From the NCBI GenBank assembly GCA_021325655.1, contig JAJPGT010000024.1, positions 24,369 to 88,368 of the forward strand: a stretch of 64,000 bases of DNA, written 5' to 3'. Each line of letters opens with the position of its first letter. Positions within the stretch are counted from its first letter, which is position 1. The DNA comes from Pseudomonadota bacterium (GTDB lineage: Bacteria > Chloroflexota > UBA6077 > JAJPGT01). Positions 7,393 through 16,180 of this stretch are shown here, piece by piece. The translations under genes and the position numbers were made by a program. The notes under the pieces are model-generated. The model was given only the letters and a program-made list of their open reading frames with translations. It was not told where the DNA came from and searched no databases.

Positions 7393-8034
7393 GTGAACGC
7401 GGCACAGACGCTGGAGCAGCTCGGCCGGGCCGGGGTGCTGGCGATCGTCCGGCTGGACAGCGCCGAGCAGCTCCTGCGGGTCGCGGAGGCGGTCGCCGAG
7501 GGCGGGGTGACCGCGCTGGAGTTCACCCTGACCACGCCCGGGGCGCTGGAGGCGCTGCGCCAGTCGATCCGGCGACTGCCGAGCAGTATGCTCCTTGGCG
7601 CTGGCACCGTGCTGGACGCCGCCTCCGCCCGCGCCGCCATCCAGGCTGGGGCGCAGCTCATCGTCTCCCCGACCCTGGTCCCTGAGGTCGCCGCCGTCTG
7701 CCGCGAGGCCGACGTGCTCTGCCTCCCGGCCGGGCTCACGCCCACCGAGCTGCAGGCGGCCTGGGCGCTCGGGACCGGGCTGGTGAAGCTATTCCCGGCC
7801 AGCGTCGGCGGGCCGTCCTACCTGCGCGAGGTGCGCGCCCCGCTCCCGCACCTGCGGCTGGTACCAACTGGTGGGGTGAGCGTGGACAACGCCGCGGCGT
7901 TCATGCAGGCGGGCGCCTTCGCCCTCGGCGTGGGCAGTGCGCTGGTGGACCGCGCGCTCGTCGCCGCCGGCGCCTGGGCGGCGCTGACCGACCGCGCCCG
8001 CCGCCTGGCCGACGCGGTGGGGAGCGCCCGCTAG
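7393..8034 (+). CDS. eda: 2-dehydro-3-deoxy-phosphogluconate aldolase (KDPG/KHG aldolase)
   Basis: A 213-residue class I aldolase. The Schiff-base lysine is K132 in GLVKLFPAS; other family marks are AIVRLD (phosphate/substrate Arg), LEFTLTTPGALEAL, LLGAGTVLDA and the phosphate-binding VPTGGVSVDN. Length matches the family. It cleaves KDPG or a related 2-keto-3-deoxy sugar acid phosphate to pyruvate and an aldehyde. No Entner-Doudoroff dehydratase is in the window. The GTG start at 7393 lies 4 bases after the tautomerase stop. Confidence 0.92.
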   Translation: MNAAQTLEQLGRAGVLAIVRLDSAEQLLRVAEAVAEGGVTALEFTLTTPGALEALRQSIRRLPSSMLLGAGTVLDAASARAAIQAGAQLIVSPTLVPEVAAVCREADVLCLPAGLTPTELQAAWALGTGLVKLFPASVGGPSYLREVRAPLPHLRLVPTGGVSVDNAAAFMQAGAFALGVGSALVDRALVAAGAWAALTDRARRLADAVGSAR

Positions 8035-8145
8035 CGGCCCGCGGTCGCCCGAGCGGAGCCGTGGGAGAGGCGCTGGCGCTCGGCGCCGCCGTGGCGTCTC
8101 GGCATCCGCTGGCGCCTGCCAGCGTGCCGAACGGAGAGGAGGGAG

Positions 8146-8592
8146 ATGGGCAGCCAGGCGTTCTCGGTGACGGCCGAGTCGGCGGCGCCGCCGGAGCGTG
8201 TCTTCCAGGTCCTGGCCGATACGCAGCAGTGGGCGCGCTGGGCGCCGTTCGACGAATCCGGGCTCGAGCGCAAGGGGGATCCCGCGCCGAACGGCCTGGG
8301 CGCAGTGCGGCGCTTCCGCCGGGGGCGGATCCGCACCCGCGAGGAGGTGGTGGCGTACGAGCCGCCGCGCCATTTCGCCTACACGCTCCTATCCGGGCTG
8401 CCGATCCACGGTTACCGGGCCGACGTGACGCTGGAGCGGCGCGGGTGCGGGACGGTGATTACCTGGGCCTCGTCGTTCGACCCGGCCGTTCCCGGCACCG
8501 GCTGGCTGCTCCGCCGCATCCTGCGCAACTTCGTGGCGCAGGTCGCCGTTCGGCTGGCACGCCGGGCGGAGGCCGAGGCAACGGAGCGATGA
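8146..8592 (+). CDS. SRPBCC (polyketide cyclase/START-like) family protein
   Basis: A 148-residue protein of the SRPBCC ligand-binding fold: it opens with FSVTAESAAPPERVFQVLADTQQWARWAPF and has the middle strands EEVVAYEPPRHFAYTLLSG and a long C-terminal helix ending in RLARRAEAEA. The fold binds hydrophobic ligands; the ligand is unknown. GGAGGGAG precedes the ATG. It stands alone between KDPG aldolase and the GH31 gene on the same strand. Confidence 0.88.
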   Translation: MGSQAFSVTAESAAPPERVFQVLADTQQWARWAPFDESGLERKGDPAPNGLGAVRRFRRGRIRTREEVVAYEPPRHFAYTLLSGLPIHGYRADVTLERRGCGTVITWASSFDPAVPGTGWLLRRILRNFVAQVAVRLARRAEAEATER

Positions 8593-8685
8593 CGCGCCCA
8601 GGCGCCCGGCGGTGCTCCCAGGCAAGGACGCTCTGCCCTCGTGCCGCGGGCAACCGAGCGCCCCGCGGGCTGCTGACGGTTCGCG

Positions 8686-11124
8686 ATGGCGGAGCTGCCT
8701 GACGTCTTCAAGCCCCCCGAGCCCGCGGAGCAGCCGCCGGCAGAGCCGGGCGAGCTCTGGACCCCGCTGCTGGACGTGGCGGACGAGGCGCGGCCGATCT
8801 TCGCCCGCGCCGAGCGGCGCTACTGGAGCGTGGCCCGCTTCCACGCGGTGCAGCCGGTCTCCGGCGGGGCACAGTTCGAGGTCGAAGGGGACGGCGGCCA
8901 GCGGATGCGGGTGGCGGTGACATTCGTCGACCCCCACGTGGTCCGGGTCCGGCTCGACACCGGGTCCGGCTGGTACTCGGCCGACCCGATCCTGTTCTCC
9001 ACCCCACCCGTCCCGCTTGCCGAGGTCCGTCTGGAGCAGGGGGCGGACGAGGCGCTGGTCTGCTCCGAGGCGCTGGCGGTGCGGGTGCACCATGAGCCGT
9101 GGCGGCTCTCGATCGAGGACGGCGCCGGCCGGACGCTGTTCGCCGAGCAGACGGACGATCGCACCTTCTTCGCCCGTGTCGCCTATCCGCTGGGGTACAG
9201 CGAGGCGGAGCAGGGTGGGCGGCGGGTGCACGAGAGCGTCGCGCTCGGCCGCCAGGAGGCCCTGTACGGGCTGGGGCAGCAGTACGGGCCGCTGAACAAG
9301 CGCGGGCAGCGGCTGGTCGCCTGGTCGCGCGACACCAAGGGGACCAACACCACCGACGTCACCTACCTGAACGTCCCGTTCCTGCTCTCCAGCGCCGGCT
9401 ACGGCCTGTTCCTGGCCCACACGGAGCCGATTGTCTGGGAGCTGGGCGCGCCGTCCGCGCCCACCGCCTCCTTCCAGGTGGAGGCCGAGGCGCTGGACTA
9501 CTTCGTCATCCACGGCCCGAGCCCCAAGGAGGTTCTCGGCCGCTACACCGCGCTGACCGGCCGGCCGCCGCTGCCGCCGCTATGGTCGTTCGGCGTCTGG
9601 TTCTCGCGCTGCATGTACGAGTCGCGGGCGCAGGTGGAGGAGGTCGTCACGCGGGCGCGCCAGGAGGGGTTCCCGCTGGACGTGATCCACCTGGACCCGC
9701 TCTGGCTGCGCGATCGCCGGCGGCACAAGCTGGACGCCTGCGACTTCGAGTGGTGCGAGGAGCGCTTCCCGGACCCGGCCGGGCTGATCGCCTGGCTGCG
9801 CGAGCGCGGGGTGCGGCTCTCGCTCTGGGAGAACCCCTATGTCTGGTTCGAGAGCGACCTGTTCCGCCAGGGCGCTCCGCGCGGCTACTTCGTCCGCGCC
9901 CGCGACGGCGCCTGGGCGCGGGCGCTGGACAACCCGGACGCGGCGCTGGTCGACTACACCAACCCGGAGGCGGTTGCCTGGATCAAAGAGCAGCACCGCC
10001 GCTGGCACGCGCTGGGCGTGGCTAGCTTCAAGAGCGACTACGGTGAGGGGCTGCCGCCCGACGCGGTGCTGCACGACGGACGCAGCGGCCGCCAGGCGCA
10101 CAATGTCTACCCGCTCTATTTCAACCGGGCGGTGTTCGAGGCGGCGCGGGAGACATTGGGAGAGGCGGTCGTCTTCGGCCGCTCCGGCTGGGCCGGCTCG
10201 CAGCGCTACCCGCTGAACTGGTCGGGCGACGCCCAGTCCACCTGGGAAGGGCTGGCCGGGGCGCTCCGCGGCGGCCTGAGCCTGGCGCTGTCCGGCTTCG
10301 CCTACTGGACCAGCGACGTCGGCGGCTTCTGGGACGTACGCCACTTCCAGCTCCCGGACCCGGAGCTGTACCTCCGCTGGGCACAGCTCGCGCTCCTCTG
10401 CTCGCACACCCGCTTCCACGGCGTCCTGCCCCGCGAGCCGTGGGAGTTTGGCCCCGAGGTGCTGCGGATCGTCCGCGACTTCGCCCGCCTCCGCTACCGG
10501 CTCCTCCCTTACCTCTGGTCGCTGGCACACCAGGCCGCCGCGACGGGGCTGCCGCTGCTGCGGCCGCTGCTGCTGGAGTACCCGGACGACCGCGTCGCCC
10601 GCGAGGTGGACGACCAGTTCCTGCTCGGCCCCTGGCTGCTGGTGGCGCCGCTGCTGGCACCGGCCCGCGAGCGGGAGGTCTACCTGCCCCCCGGCCGCTG
10701 GTACGACTTCTGGACCAACGAGGAGCACGACGGCGGCCGCTGGCTCACCTGCCCGGCGCCGCTGGAGCGCGTGCCGCTGTTCGTCCGCGATGACTCGCTG
10801 CTCCCCTTCGGGCCCGAGATGGACTACGTCGGGCAGCGGCCCTGGGACACGCTCCAGCTCGACGCGCGGGTCGGCCAGCGGGCGGAGCTGCGGCTGCCGC
10901 TGCCCGAGGGCGGGGAGCTGTGGGCCGAGGCGTGGCGACGGGGGACGCGCCTGACGCTTGGGCTCCGCACCCCGCGGCCGCTGCGCCTGGCGATCCGTGT
11001 CCCGTCCCCCGACGCCCGCGCGGTCTGGCAGGGCGAGGTCCAGGCCGCCGAGTCACGCCGGGAAGGCGCCTGGCTGCTCGCCGCGGCGATCGTCTCCGGT
11101 GCCGCGGAGCTGCTGATCGGCTAA
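8686..11124 (+). CDS. Glycoside hydrolase family 31 enzyme (alpha-xylosidase/alpha-glucosidase type)
   Basis: An 812-residue GH31 enzyme with N-terminal beta-sandwich (about 1-280), TIM barrel (about 290-640) and C-terminal beta domains. The nucleophile is D451 in FKSDYGEG and the acid/base D515 in WSGDAQSTWEG; FPLDVIHLDPLWL is also typical. The CMYESRAQVEE and FKSDYGE signatures resemble YicI-type alpha-xylosidases more than maltases. There is no signal peptide, so it probably acts in the cytoplasm. The TAA stop (11122-11124) coincides with one edge of the candidate mobile segment at 11121-12927. Confidence 0.9.
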   Translation: MAELPDVFKPPEPAEQPPAEPGELWTPLLDVADEARPIFARAERRYWSVARFHAVQPVSGGAQFEVEGDGGQRMRVAVTFVDPHVVRVRLDTGSGWYSADPILFSTPPVPLAEVRLEQGADEALVCSEALAVRVHHEPWRLSIEDGAGRTLFAEQTDDRTFFARVAYPLGYSEAEQGGRRVHESVALGRQEALYGLGQQYGPLNKRGQRLVAWSRDTKGTNTTDVTYLNVPFLLSSAGYGLFLAHTEPIVWELGAPSAPTASFQVEAEALDYFVIHGPSPKEVLGRYTALTGRPPLPPLWSFGVWFSRCMYESRAQVEEVVTRARQEGFPLDVIHLDPLWLRDRRRHKLDACDFEWCEERFPDPAGLIAWLRERGVRLSLWENPYVWFESDLFRQGAPRGYFVRARDGAWARALDNPDAALVDYTNPEAVAWIKEQHRRWHALGVASFKSDYGEGLPPDAVLHDGRSGRQAHNVYPLYFNRAVFEAARETLGEAVVFGRSGWAGSQRYPLNWSGDAQSTWEGLAGALRGGLSLALSGFAYWTSDVGGFWDVRHFQLPDPELYLRWAQLALLCSHTRFHGVLPREPWEFGPEVLRIVRDFARLRYRLLPYLWSLAHQAAATGLPLLRPLLLEYPDDRVAREVDDQFLLGPWLLVAPLLAPAREREVYLPPGRWYDFWTNEEHDGGRWLTCPAPLERVPLFVRDDSLLPFGPEMDYVGQRPWDTLQLDARVGQRAELRLPLPEGGELWAEAWRRGTRLTLGLRTPRPLRLAIRVPSPDARAVWQGEVQAAESRREGAWLLAAAIVSGAAELLIG

Positions 11125-11125
11125 G

Positions 11126-11144
11126 AACTCCTAACAGAATGAGC
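11126..11144 (+). repeat. Left inverted repeat of the candidate element
   Basis: AACTCCTAACAGAATGAGC. It matches the reverse complement of 12906-12924 at 16 of 19 positions and includes the uninterrupted core TAACAGAAT. It abuts the stop codon of the monooxygenase. Confidence 0.55.
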
Positions 11145-12607
11145 TACGCGGCGGTGGGTGGTCCGAACCAGGTGGTTAGCGCGTCATGGAGCCCGATGGG
11201 GGTTCCGTCTCCCACCCAGGCGACGTACCCGTCGGGCCGAACTAACACGGCGGTGGGGGCAGCGACCGCGCCGAGGACCGGAAGCTCCCACGGACCAACG
11301 TACTTGGCGTCGATCAACTGAACGCGATCCGCCCATGGTGGGATGTCGAGGCCGCCGGGCTCGCCGAGGTTGAGCAGCACCGGGCGGGCATCGTGCAGCA
11401 GGGTGAACACCCGCCGCGGGCCGTCGGCGGCGACCAGGTCGAGATCAGGCATACGGCGTCCGAGCAGCGGGTGCCCCTCACCGAGGTCGTAATGAATGTC
11501 CAAACCGGACATCATCGCGGCGATCCGCTTACGCGGCTCGTCCATGCCCAGCAGCTCAGACATGGTGTCGCGCAACGCCTCGGTCCGCTCGTCGGCGCGC
11601 AGGAGCGCGGTTTGTGCCATCGTGTTGCGCAACACGCGGGCGGCGACCGGGTGCCGCTCGGCATGGTAGGTGTCCAGGAGGCTTTGCGGCGACGTCCCGT
11701 TGACCACCTGGGCCAGCTTCCACCCCAGGTTCACCGCATCCTGCACGCCGATGTTGAGGCCCTGCCCACCCACCGGGAAATGCACGTGCGCGGCGTCGCC
11801 GGCCAGCAGCACCCGTCCCTTGCGGTAGGAAGCTGCCTGCCGAGCCATATCGGTGAATCTCGAAATCCAGGTGGGACTGTGGATCCCGAAATCGGTCCCG
11901 TAGACGGCGACGAGCGCCTCGCTGAGGTCGCGCAGGGTGGGGTCGCCGGTCCGGCCGAGGCGCTGTTCGGTCACCATGACCCGCACCGGTCCGTCCTCCA
12001 ACCTGCTCAAGGAATGGATACCGAGGGCGTCGCGGCGTAAGCCCCATACCGGCTCCTCGGCCACCTCGACCTCGGCGATCAGGCAGCTCATAGTCGGGTC
12101 CCACCCCGGGAATCCGATGCCGGCCGCCTTGCGGACCAGGCTGCGCCCTCCGTCGCACCCGACGAGGTATGCCGCCTGCAGCGGCCCGCCGTCGGCCAGC
12201 TCGACGTCGACGCCGGTGTCGTGTTGGGCGAAACCGGTCACCTCACGTCCGCGGTAGATCGGCACCGCCAGCTCGCCGACCCAGTCGGCCAGGATGCGCT
12301 CGATGCGGTTCTGCCACAGTGCGAGGCCGTAGTTGTGCCGGGTGGGGAAGTCGCTGATGTCCAGACGGATCCAGGCAAACCCCGCGACCTGCGCCACCTG
12401 CCCCTGCGACAGGAACCGATCGGCGATTCCACGCTGATCGAGCACCTCGATGGTGCGGGAGTGCAGACCGCCCCCGCGCGCGCCGACGAGGTCTTGGGTG
12501 GCGCGCCGCTCGACGATGGCGACGTCCGCGCCCGCCAACGCCAACTCGGCCCCCAACATCAACCCGGTCGGACCTCCTCCGACGATCACCACCGCATGCT
12601 CCGTCAT
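11144..12607 (-). CDS. FAD-dependent monooxygenase (PHBH/TetX/rifampicin monooxygenase class)
   Basis: A 487-residue group A flavoprotein monooxygenase. It shows the FAD-binding GGGPTGLMLGAELALAG at residues about 9-25, the DG motif (CDGGRSLVRKAAGI, about 155) and the second FAD motif LAGDAAHVHFPVGGQGLNIG (about 275), then a C-terminal thioredoxin-like region. Such enzymes hydroxylate aromatic compounds or inactivate antibiotics such as rifampicin; the substrate is not readable. The ATG at 12607 is chosen because GGAGGAGG lies just upstream; the extra upstream open frame lacks family similarity. It sits between inverted repeats beside a transposase remnant, which suggests acquisition by transfer. 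Confidence 0.88.
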   Translation of the reverse strand: MTEHAVVIVGGGPTGLMLGAELALAGADVAIVERRATQDLVGARGGGLHSRTIEVLDQRGIADRFLSQGQVAQVAGFAWIRLDISDFPTRHNYGLALWQNRIERILADWVGELAVPIYRGREVTGFAQHDTGVDVELADGGPLQAAYLVGCDGGRSLVRKAAGIGFPGWDPTMSCLIAEVEVAEEPVWGLRRDALGIHSLSRLEDGPVRVMVTEQRLGRTGDPTLRDLSEALVAVYGTDFGIHSPTWISRFTDMARQAASYRKGRVLLAGDAAHVHFPVGGQGLNIGVQDAVNLGWKLAQVVNGTSPQSLLDTYHAERHPVAARVLRNTMAQTALLRADERTEALRDTMSELLGMDEPRKRIAAMMSGLDIHYDLGEGHPLLGRRMPDLDLVAADGPRRVFTLLHDARPVLLNLGEPGGLDIPPWADRVQLIDAKYVGPWELPVLGAVAAPTAVLVRPDGYVAWVGDGTPIGLHDALTTWFGPPTAA

Positions 12608-12808
12608 CGCCACCCTCCTCCGCCGTAGGTTCGCGCCCCGGCCGGGGATTCTGCGGCACGACCCGGGTCTTGCGGCAATCCCCCAGGTGAGCGGTACACT
12701 TAGAATGGAGAGGATGGGGGCTTGCCCCCTTACTCGTCCCCTGCGGACGGACAACGTCCTCGCGAAGCGGCGCCGCGTACGGCCGCTGGTGGCGCGCTGC
12801 TGTACTGG

Positions 12809-12910
12809 TGCCGCCGCCTGCGCATCCGCTGGGAGATGCGCGACGAGATCCACGAGGCGTTCCTCAGCCTTGCCGCCGCCCTCATCTGCTGGCGACGACT
12901 CACCTGCTGA
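12809..12910 (+). pseudogene. C-terminal remnant of an IS5-family transposase
   Basis: The frame reads CRRLRIRWEMRDEIHEAF followed by LSLAAALICWRRL and a stop. This corresponds to the conserved C-terminal end of IS5/IS427-group transposases (RRLRVRYE..ADIHEAFL..A.ALICWR). Upstream bases lack the rest of the DDE domain in any one frame. The stop codon falls inside the right inverted repeat, as in many intact IS5 elements. Confidence 0.7.
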
Positions 12911-12924
12911 TTCTGTTAAGAGCT
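12906..12924 (-). repeat. Right inverted repeat of the candidate element
   Basis: Read on the reverse strand it is AGCTCTTAACAGAATCAGC, matching the left repeat at 16 of 19 positions. It overlaps the transposase remnant's stop codon. Confidence 0.55.
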
Positions 12925-12990
12925 AAGGCCCGATCTCCGTGATTAGTCAGGCCGGGCTGGACGCGAGGGGTGATCGGCGCTCGCGCTGGC

Positions 12991-13020
12991 CACGTATGTC
13001 AGGATCACGTATGTCAGGAT
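12991..13020 (+). repeat. Two tandem 15-bp repeats (candidate operator)
   Basis: CACGTATGTCAGGAT occurs twice head to tail with no mismatch (12991-13005 and 13006-13020). The pair lies about 50 bases upstream of the membrane protein start at 13069 and just before a hairpin, so it may bind a regulator. The surrounding 12608-12990 stretch otherwise holds the transposase remnant and a short GGGGG-CTTG-CCCCC hairpin at 12716-12729. Confidence 0.5.
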
Positions 13021-13025
13021 GAGGA

Positions 13026-13053
13026 GCACCGGGCGGTCAGCGCCGCCCGGTGC
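13026..13053 (+). promoter_or_regulatory. 11-bp hairpin in the leader of the 13069 gene
   Basis: GCACCGGGCGG (13026-13036) and CCGCCCGGTGC (13043-13053) form a perfect 11-bp stem with a 6-base loop. The GGAGGGAGG ribosome site follows directly. No T-run follows, so it looks more like a leader structure than a terminator. Confidence 0.45.
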
Positions 13054-13068
13054 TGGAGGGAGGCGACC

Positions 13069-13707
13069 ATGCCAGCAGGCTCTCTGGCCCCGGAGCGCGG
13101 GGCCGGCTCCGGCTTCGTGCGCTTTGCCGGGCTCTGCGCCATCCTGGCCGGCCTGGCTGGCTTCCTGTACGCGGTCGCCTTCGTCATCCTCGCCCGCGGC
13201 ACGCCCGCCCTGGGCGGGCTGCTGAGCGCGCTGTTCCTGCTGCTGCTCGGGCTGCTCGCCACCCCGGCGCTGGTCGCGCTGTACGAGCGGCTGCGGGAGA
13301 CGGACGCGCCGTTCGCGCTCTGGGGCACGCTGCTGGCGCTGGTCGGCGCCGCCGGAGCGGCTATCCATGGCGGCTACGACCTGGCCAACGCGATCCACCC
13401 ACCCACCACGCTGGATCCCAACGCGCCGAGCCAGATCGATCCGCGCGGGCTGCTGACCTTCGGGGTGGAGAGTATCGGGCTGCTGGTGCTCTCCTGGCTG
13501 ATCGGGCGCACCCCCGGCTGGCCGCGGGGTCTGGCCTGGCTCGGCTATCTCTCCGCCATCCTGCTGCTGGCGCTGTACCTGGGCCGGCTGATTGTGCTCG
13601 ATCCGGCCAACCCGATCATCCTGGTCCCGGCCATCGCCAACGGCTTCGTGGTCGAGCCGTTCTGGTACGTCTGGCTGGGGCTCACGCTGGCCCGAGCGCG
13701 CGACTAG
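13069..13707 (+). CDS. Multi-pass membrane protein, DUF4386-like
   Basis: A 212-residue protein with about six hydrophobic helices, e.g. FAGLCAILAGLAGFLYAVAF, LLSALFLLLLGLLATPALVA and LAWLGYLSAILLLALYLG. The overall pattern and the late VEPFWYVWLGLTLAR segment resemble DUF4386/hypothetical membrane proteins of actinobacteria and Chloroflexota. Function is unknown. The ATG at 13069 follows GGAGGGAGGCGACC. Its leader carries tandem 15-bp repeats and a hairpin, so its expression may be controlled separately. Confidence 0.75.
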   Translation: MPAGSLAPERGAGSGFVRFAGLCAILAGLAGFLYAVAFVILARGTPALGGLLSALFLLLLGLLATPALVALYERLRETDAPFALWGTLLALVGAAGAAIHGGYDLANAIHPPTTLDPNAPSQIDPRGLLTFGVESIGLLVLSWLIGRTPGWPRGLAWLGYLSAILLLALYLGRLIVLDPANPIILVPAIANGFVVEPFWYVWLGLTLARARD

Positions 13708-13786
13708 CACGGGCGTCCCCGACCCGTCCACACCTGTAAGCCTGGGCTTGCCTGTTCGCGTTACCCTTGTGGTGTCAGGGGTGCAG

Positions 13787-15067
13787 GTGCGGGTTGTCCT
13801 GAGCAACGTCGGCTCGACTGGAGACGTGCAGCCGTTCCTGGCGCTGGCGGTCGAGTTCCAGCGCCACGGGCACCGGCCGCTGCTGGCGCTGCCGTCGCTG
13901 TTCGCCGAGCGCGCCGCGCGGCTGGGGCTGGAGTTCACCCCCATCGGCCCGCCGCTCACGGTCACGGACGCCCAGCGGATCATGGCGGCGATGCTCTCCG
14001 CGGCGACCCCGATGGGGCAGATGCGCCACTTTCTGGCCGCGACGATGCCCTGGATTCCCCAGATGTACCAGGAACTGCGCCAGGCGTGTCGCGACGCTGA
14101 CGTGCTGGTCGCCGGGGTCACCCAGCCGGCAGCGCGGATGCTGCACGAGACGGAGGGGATCCCGTTCGTCTCGGTGCCGTTTACCCCGTTCGCGGTTCCG
14201 ACCGGCTACCGGCTGCCGGCCGGCCTCCCCGCACTGCCCCCGAGCTGGCGCCTGGCGCGGCGGCTCAACCGAGCGGCCTGGCAGCTCATCCTCGCCCCGA
14301 TGCGCTGGGCCACCGCCCCGATCATTAACCGCTACCGAGTACAGCTCGGGCTGCCGCCGGCGCCCGACCCGCTGCTGGGCGACGTGGAGGTGGCGGACCT
14401 GGCGCTGTTCGCGGTCAGCCGCCACGTCGTCCGCCCGGAGCCGGATTGGCCGCCGCGGTATCACCTCACCGGCTACTTCTTCCTGGACGCCGACGAGGGC
14501 TGGCGTCCCGATCCCGAGCTGCTGGAGTTCCTCGCCGCCGGTCCGCCGCCCGTGGTCGTCACCTTCGGGAGCATGCTCCCGGGCGATCCACGGCGGCTGA
14601 CCGCCGTCGTGCTGGAGGCGCTCGAGCGCGTCGGCTGTCGGGCGATCATTCAGCAGGGCTGGGGCGGGCTGGCAACCGGCCCGCTGCCTCCGAGCGTGCG
14701 CGCCGTCGGCTTCGTCCCGCACGCCTGGCTGTTCCCGCACGCCGCGTGCGTGGTCCATCACGGCGGGGCGGGGACGACCGCGGCGGTGTTCCGGGCCGGG
14801 GTGCCGGCGGTGGTCGTCCCCTTTATCGCCGACCAGTTCGCCTGGGCAACGACCGCCCGTGAGCTGGGCTGCGCCGGCCGCCCGGTGTACTATCGCTGGC
14901 TCACCCCCGAGCGGCTCGCCCGCGCCATCGCCCAGACGCTGGCAACGCCCCGCTACGCCCGCTCCGCCACGCGGCTGGGGGAGCAGATTCGGGCCGAGGA
15001 CGGGGTGGGGACAGCCCGGCGGCTGCTCGAGGCGCTGGTGGCGTCGCGGCTCGCCGCGCGGGCCTAG
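13787..15067 (+). CDS. UGT-type glycosyltransferase (GT1, MGT-like)
   Basis: A roughly 426-residue GT-B glycosyltransferase of the sterol/macrolide UGT type. The N-terminus VRVVLSNVGSTGDVQPFLAL is the standard acceptor-domain opening. The C-terminal nucleotide-sugar domain shows VVVTFGSM, FVPHAWLFPHAACVVHHGGAGTTAA and VVPFIADQFAWA, containing the HxGAGTT and DQ signature residues. Probable role: glycosylation of a lipid, sterol-like or small-molecule acceptor. Several in-frame GTGs exist; 13787 is preferred because AGGGG lies about 6 bases upstream and homologues begin at this point. Confidence 0.88.
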   Translation: MRVVLSNVGSTGDVQPFLALAVEFQRHGHRPLLALPSLFAERAARLGLEFTPIGPPLTVTDAQRIMAAMLSAATPMGQMRHFLAATMPWIPQMYQELRQACRDADVLVAGVTQPAARMLHETEGIPFVSVPFTPFAVPTGYRLPAGLPALPPSWRLARRLNRAAWQLILAPMRWATAPIINRYRVQLGLPPAPDPLLGDVEVADLALFAVSRHVVRPEPDWPPRYHLTGYFFLDADEGWRPDPELLEFLAAGPPPVVVTFGSMLPGDPRRLTAVVLEALERVGCRAIIQQGWGGLATGPLPPSVRAVGFVPHAWLFPHAACVVHHGGAGTTAAVFRAGVPAVVVPFIADQFAWATTARELGCAGRPVYYRWLTPERLARAIAQTLATPRYARSATRLGEQIRAEDGVGTARRLLEALVASRLAARA

Positions 15068-15256
15068 CCGGCGGGGCGCCCGATGCTCCGCCCTCTGCTC
15101 CGCCTTGGCCCACTTGCGATCCGTGTTGAGCGGCGCTTCGGGCTGGGGGATGGCGGCCGGCTGCATCGCCCCGGCCCTTCCCGGCACAATCGTCGTGGCT
15201 CCCTTCGTCTCGCCCGGGCGCGGGCGGACGAGGGCTCAGCCGCGGAGCTCCGGCTG

Positions 15257-16180
15257 ATGAACGCGCTACGGATTCCCCCCGAGGTCGCCGCGGCGCTCGC
15301 CGCTGGCCGGCCCGTTGTCGCGCTGGAGAGCACGCTGGTCGCCCACGGGCTGCCCCGGCCTGAGAACCTGGCGGTCGCGCGGGAGGTGGAAGCGATCGTC
15401 CGGGAGGAGGGGGCGGTTCCGGCGACGGTGGGGGTGATCGGCGGCGTCGCGACGGTCGGCCTGGACGACGCGGAGCTGGAGCGGATCGCCAGCAGTCCCG
15501 AGGTGCCGAAGCTGAGCGCCCGCGATCTGCCGCTCGCAGTGGCGGCGGGGAGCGACGGGGCGACGACGGTGGCGAGCACCGCAGTGCTGGCAGCCCGGGC
15601 CGGTATCCGGCTGTTCGCCACCGGCGGGCTGGGCGGGGTTCACCGCGAGGCGCGCGAGAGCTGGGACGAGTCGGCCGACCTGCTGACGCTCAGCCGCACC
15701 CCGGTCGCCGTTGTCTGCGCCGGAGTGAAGTCGATCCTGGACGTGGCGGCGACGCTGGAGCGGCTGGAGACGCTAGGCGTCACGGTGGTCGGCTTCCGCA
15801 CTCGCCGCTTCCCGGGCTTCTATCTGTCCGACTCGGGGCATCCGCTCGACTGGGCGGTGGATAGCCCGGAGCAGGCGGCGGCGGTGATCGCGGCACAGCA
15901 GGCGCTCGGCCAGAGCGCGGCGCTGGTGATCGCCAACCCGATCCCGCCGGAGCGGCAGCTCGACCCAGCGCTGCACGACCGGGTCCTCACCGCCGGGCTG
16001 GCGGAGCTGAGGCGGCAGGGAATCCACGGCAAAGAGGTCACCCCGTTTCTGCTCGCGCACTTCCGCCAGGCGACCGCGGGCGCAAGCCTGCAGGTGAATG
16101 TGGAAATCATCCGCAACAATGCCCGCCTGGCAGCCCGCATCGCCCGCGCCTGGTCCGAGCACGGTGCCGGGCGTGGCTAA
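15257..16180 (+). CDS. psuG: Pseudouridine-5'-phosphate glycosidase
   Basis: A 307-residue enzyme of the PsuG/indigoidine synthase A family. Signatures include [18 protein letters not shown] near residue 21, [23 protein letters not shown] (with the catalytic-site Lys), [11 protein letters not shown] and [13 protein letters not shown]. It splits pseudouridine 5'-phosphate into uracil and ribose 5-phosphate. The next gene is a PfkB kinase overlapping its end, the known PsuG-PsuK arrangement. The 15068-15256 gap contains no evident gene. Confidence 0.93.
   Translation: MNALRIPPEVAAALAAGRPVVALESTLVAHGLPRPENLAVAREVEAIVREEGAVPATVGVIGGVATVGLDDAELERIASSPEVPKLSARDLPLAVAAGSDGATTVASTAVLAARAGIRLFATGGLGGVHREARESWDESADLLTLSRTPVAVVCAGVKSILDVAATLERLETLGVTVVGFRTRRFPGFYLSDSGHPLDWAVDSPEQAAAVIAAQQALGQSAALVIANPIPPERQLDPALHDRVLTAGLAELRRQGIHGKEVTPFLLAHFRQATAGASLQVNVEIIRNNARLAARIARAWSEHGAGRG

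Larger units (their letters stand above)
11121..12927. mobile_element. Candidate IS5-type derived segment carrying an FAD monooxygenase
   Basis: Imperfect inverted repeats (11126-11144 and 12906-12924, 16 of 19 matching) bound a 1.8-kb segment. It contains a full monooxygenase gene and, against the right repeat, the C-terminal remnant of an IS5-family transposase. The pentamer CTAAG occurs at both outer edges (11121-11125 and 12923-12927), compatible with a target duplication, although it overlaps the right repeat by two bases. The transposase is not intact, so the element would be immobile alone. The boundaries are an inference. Confidence 0.45.
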
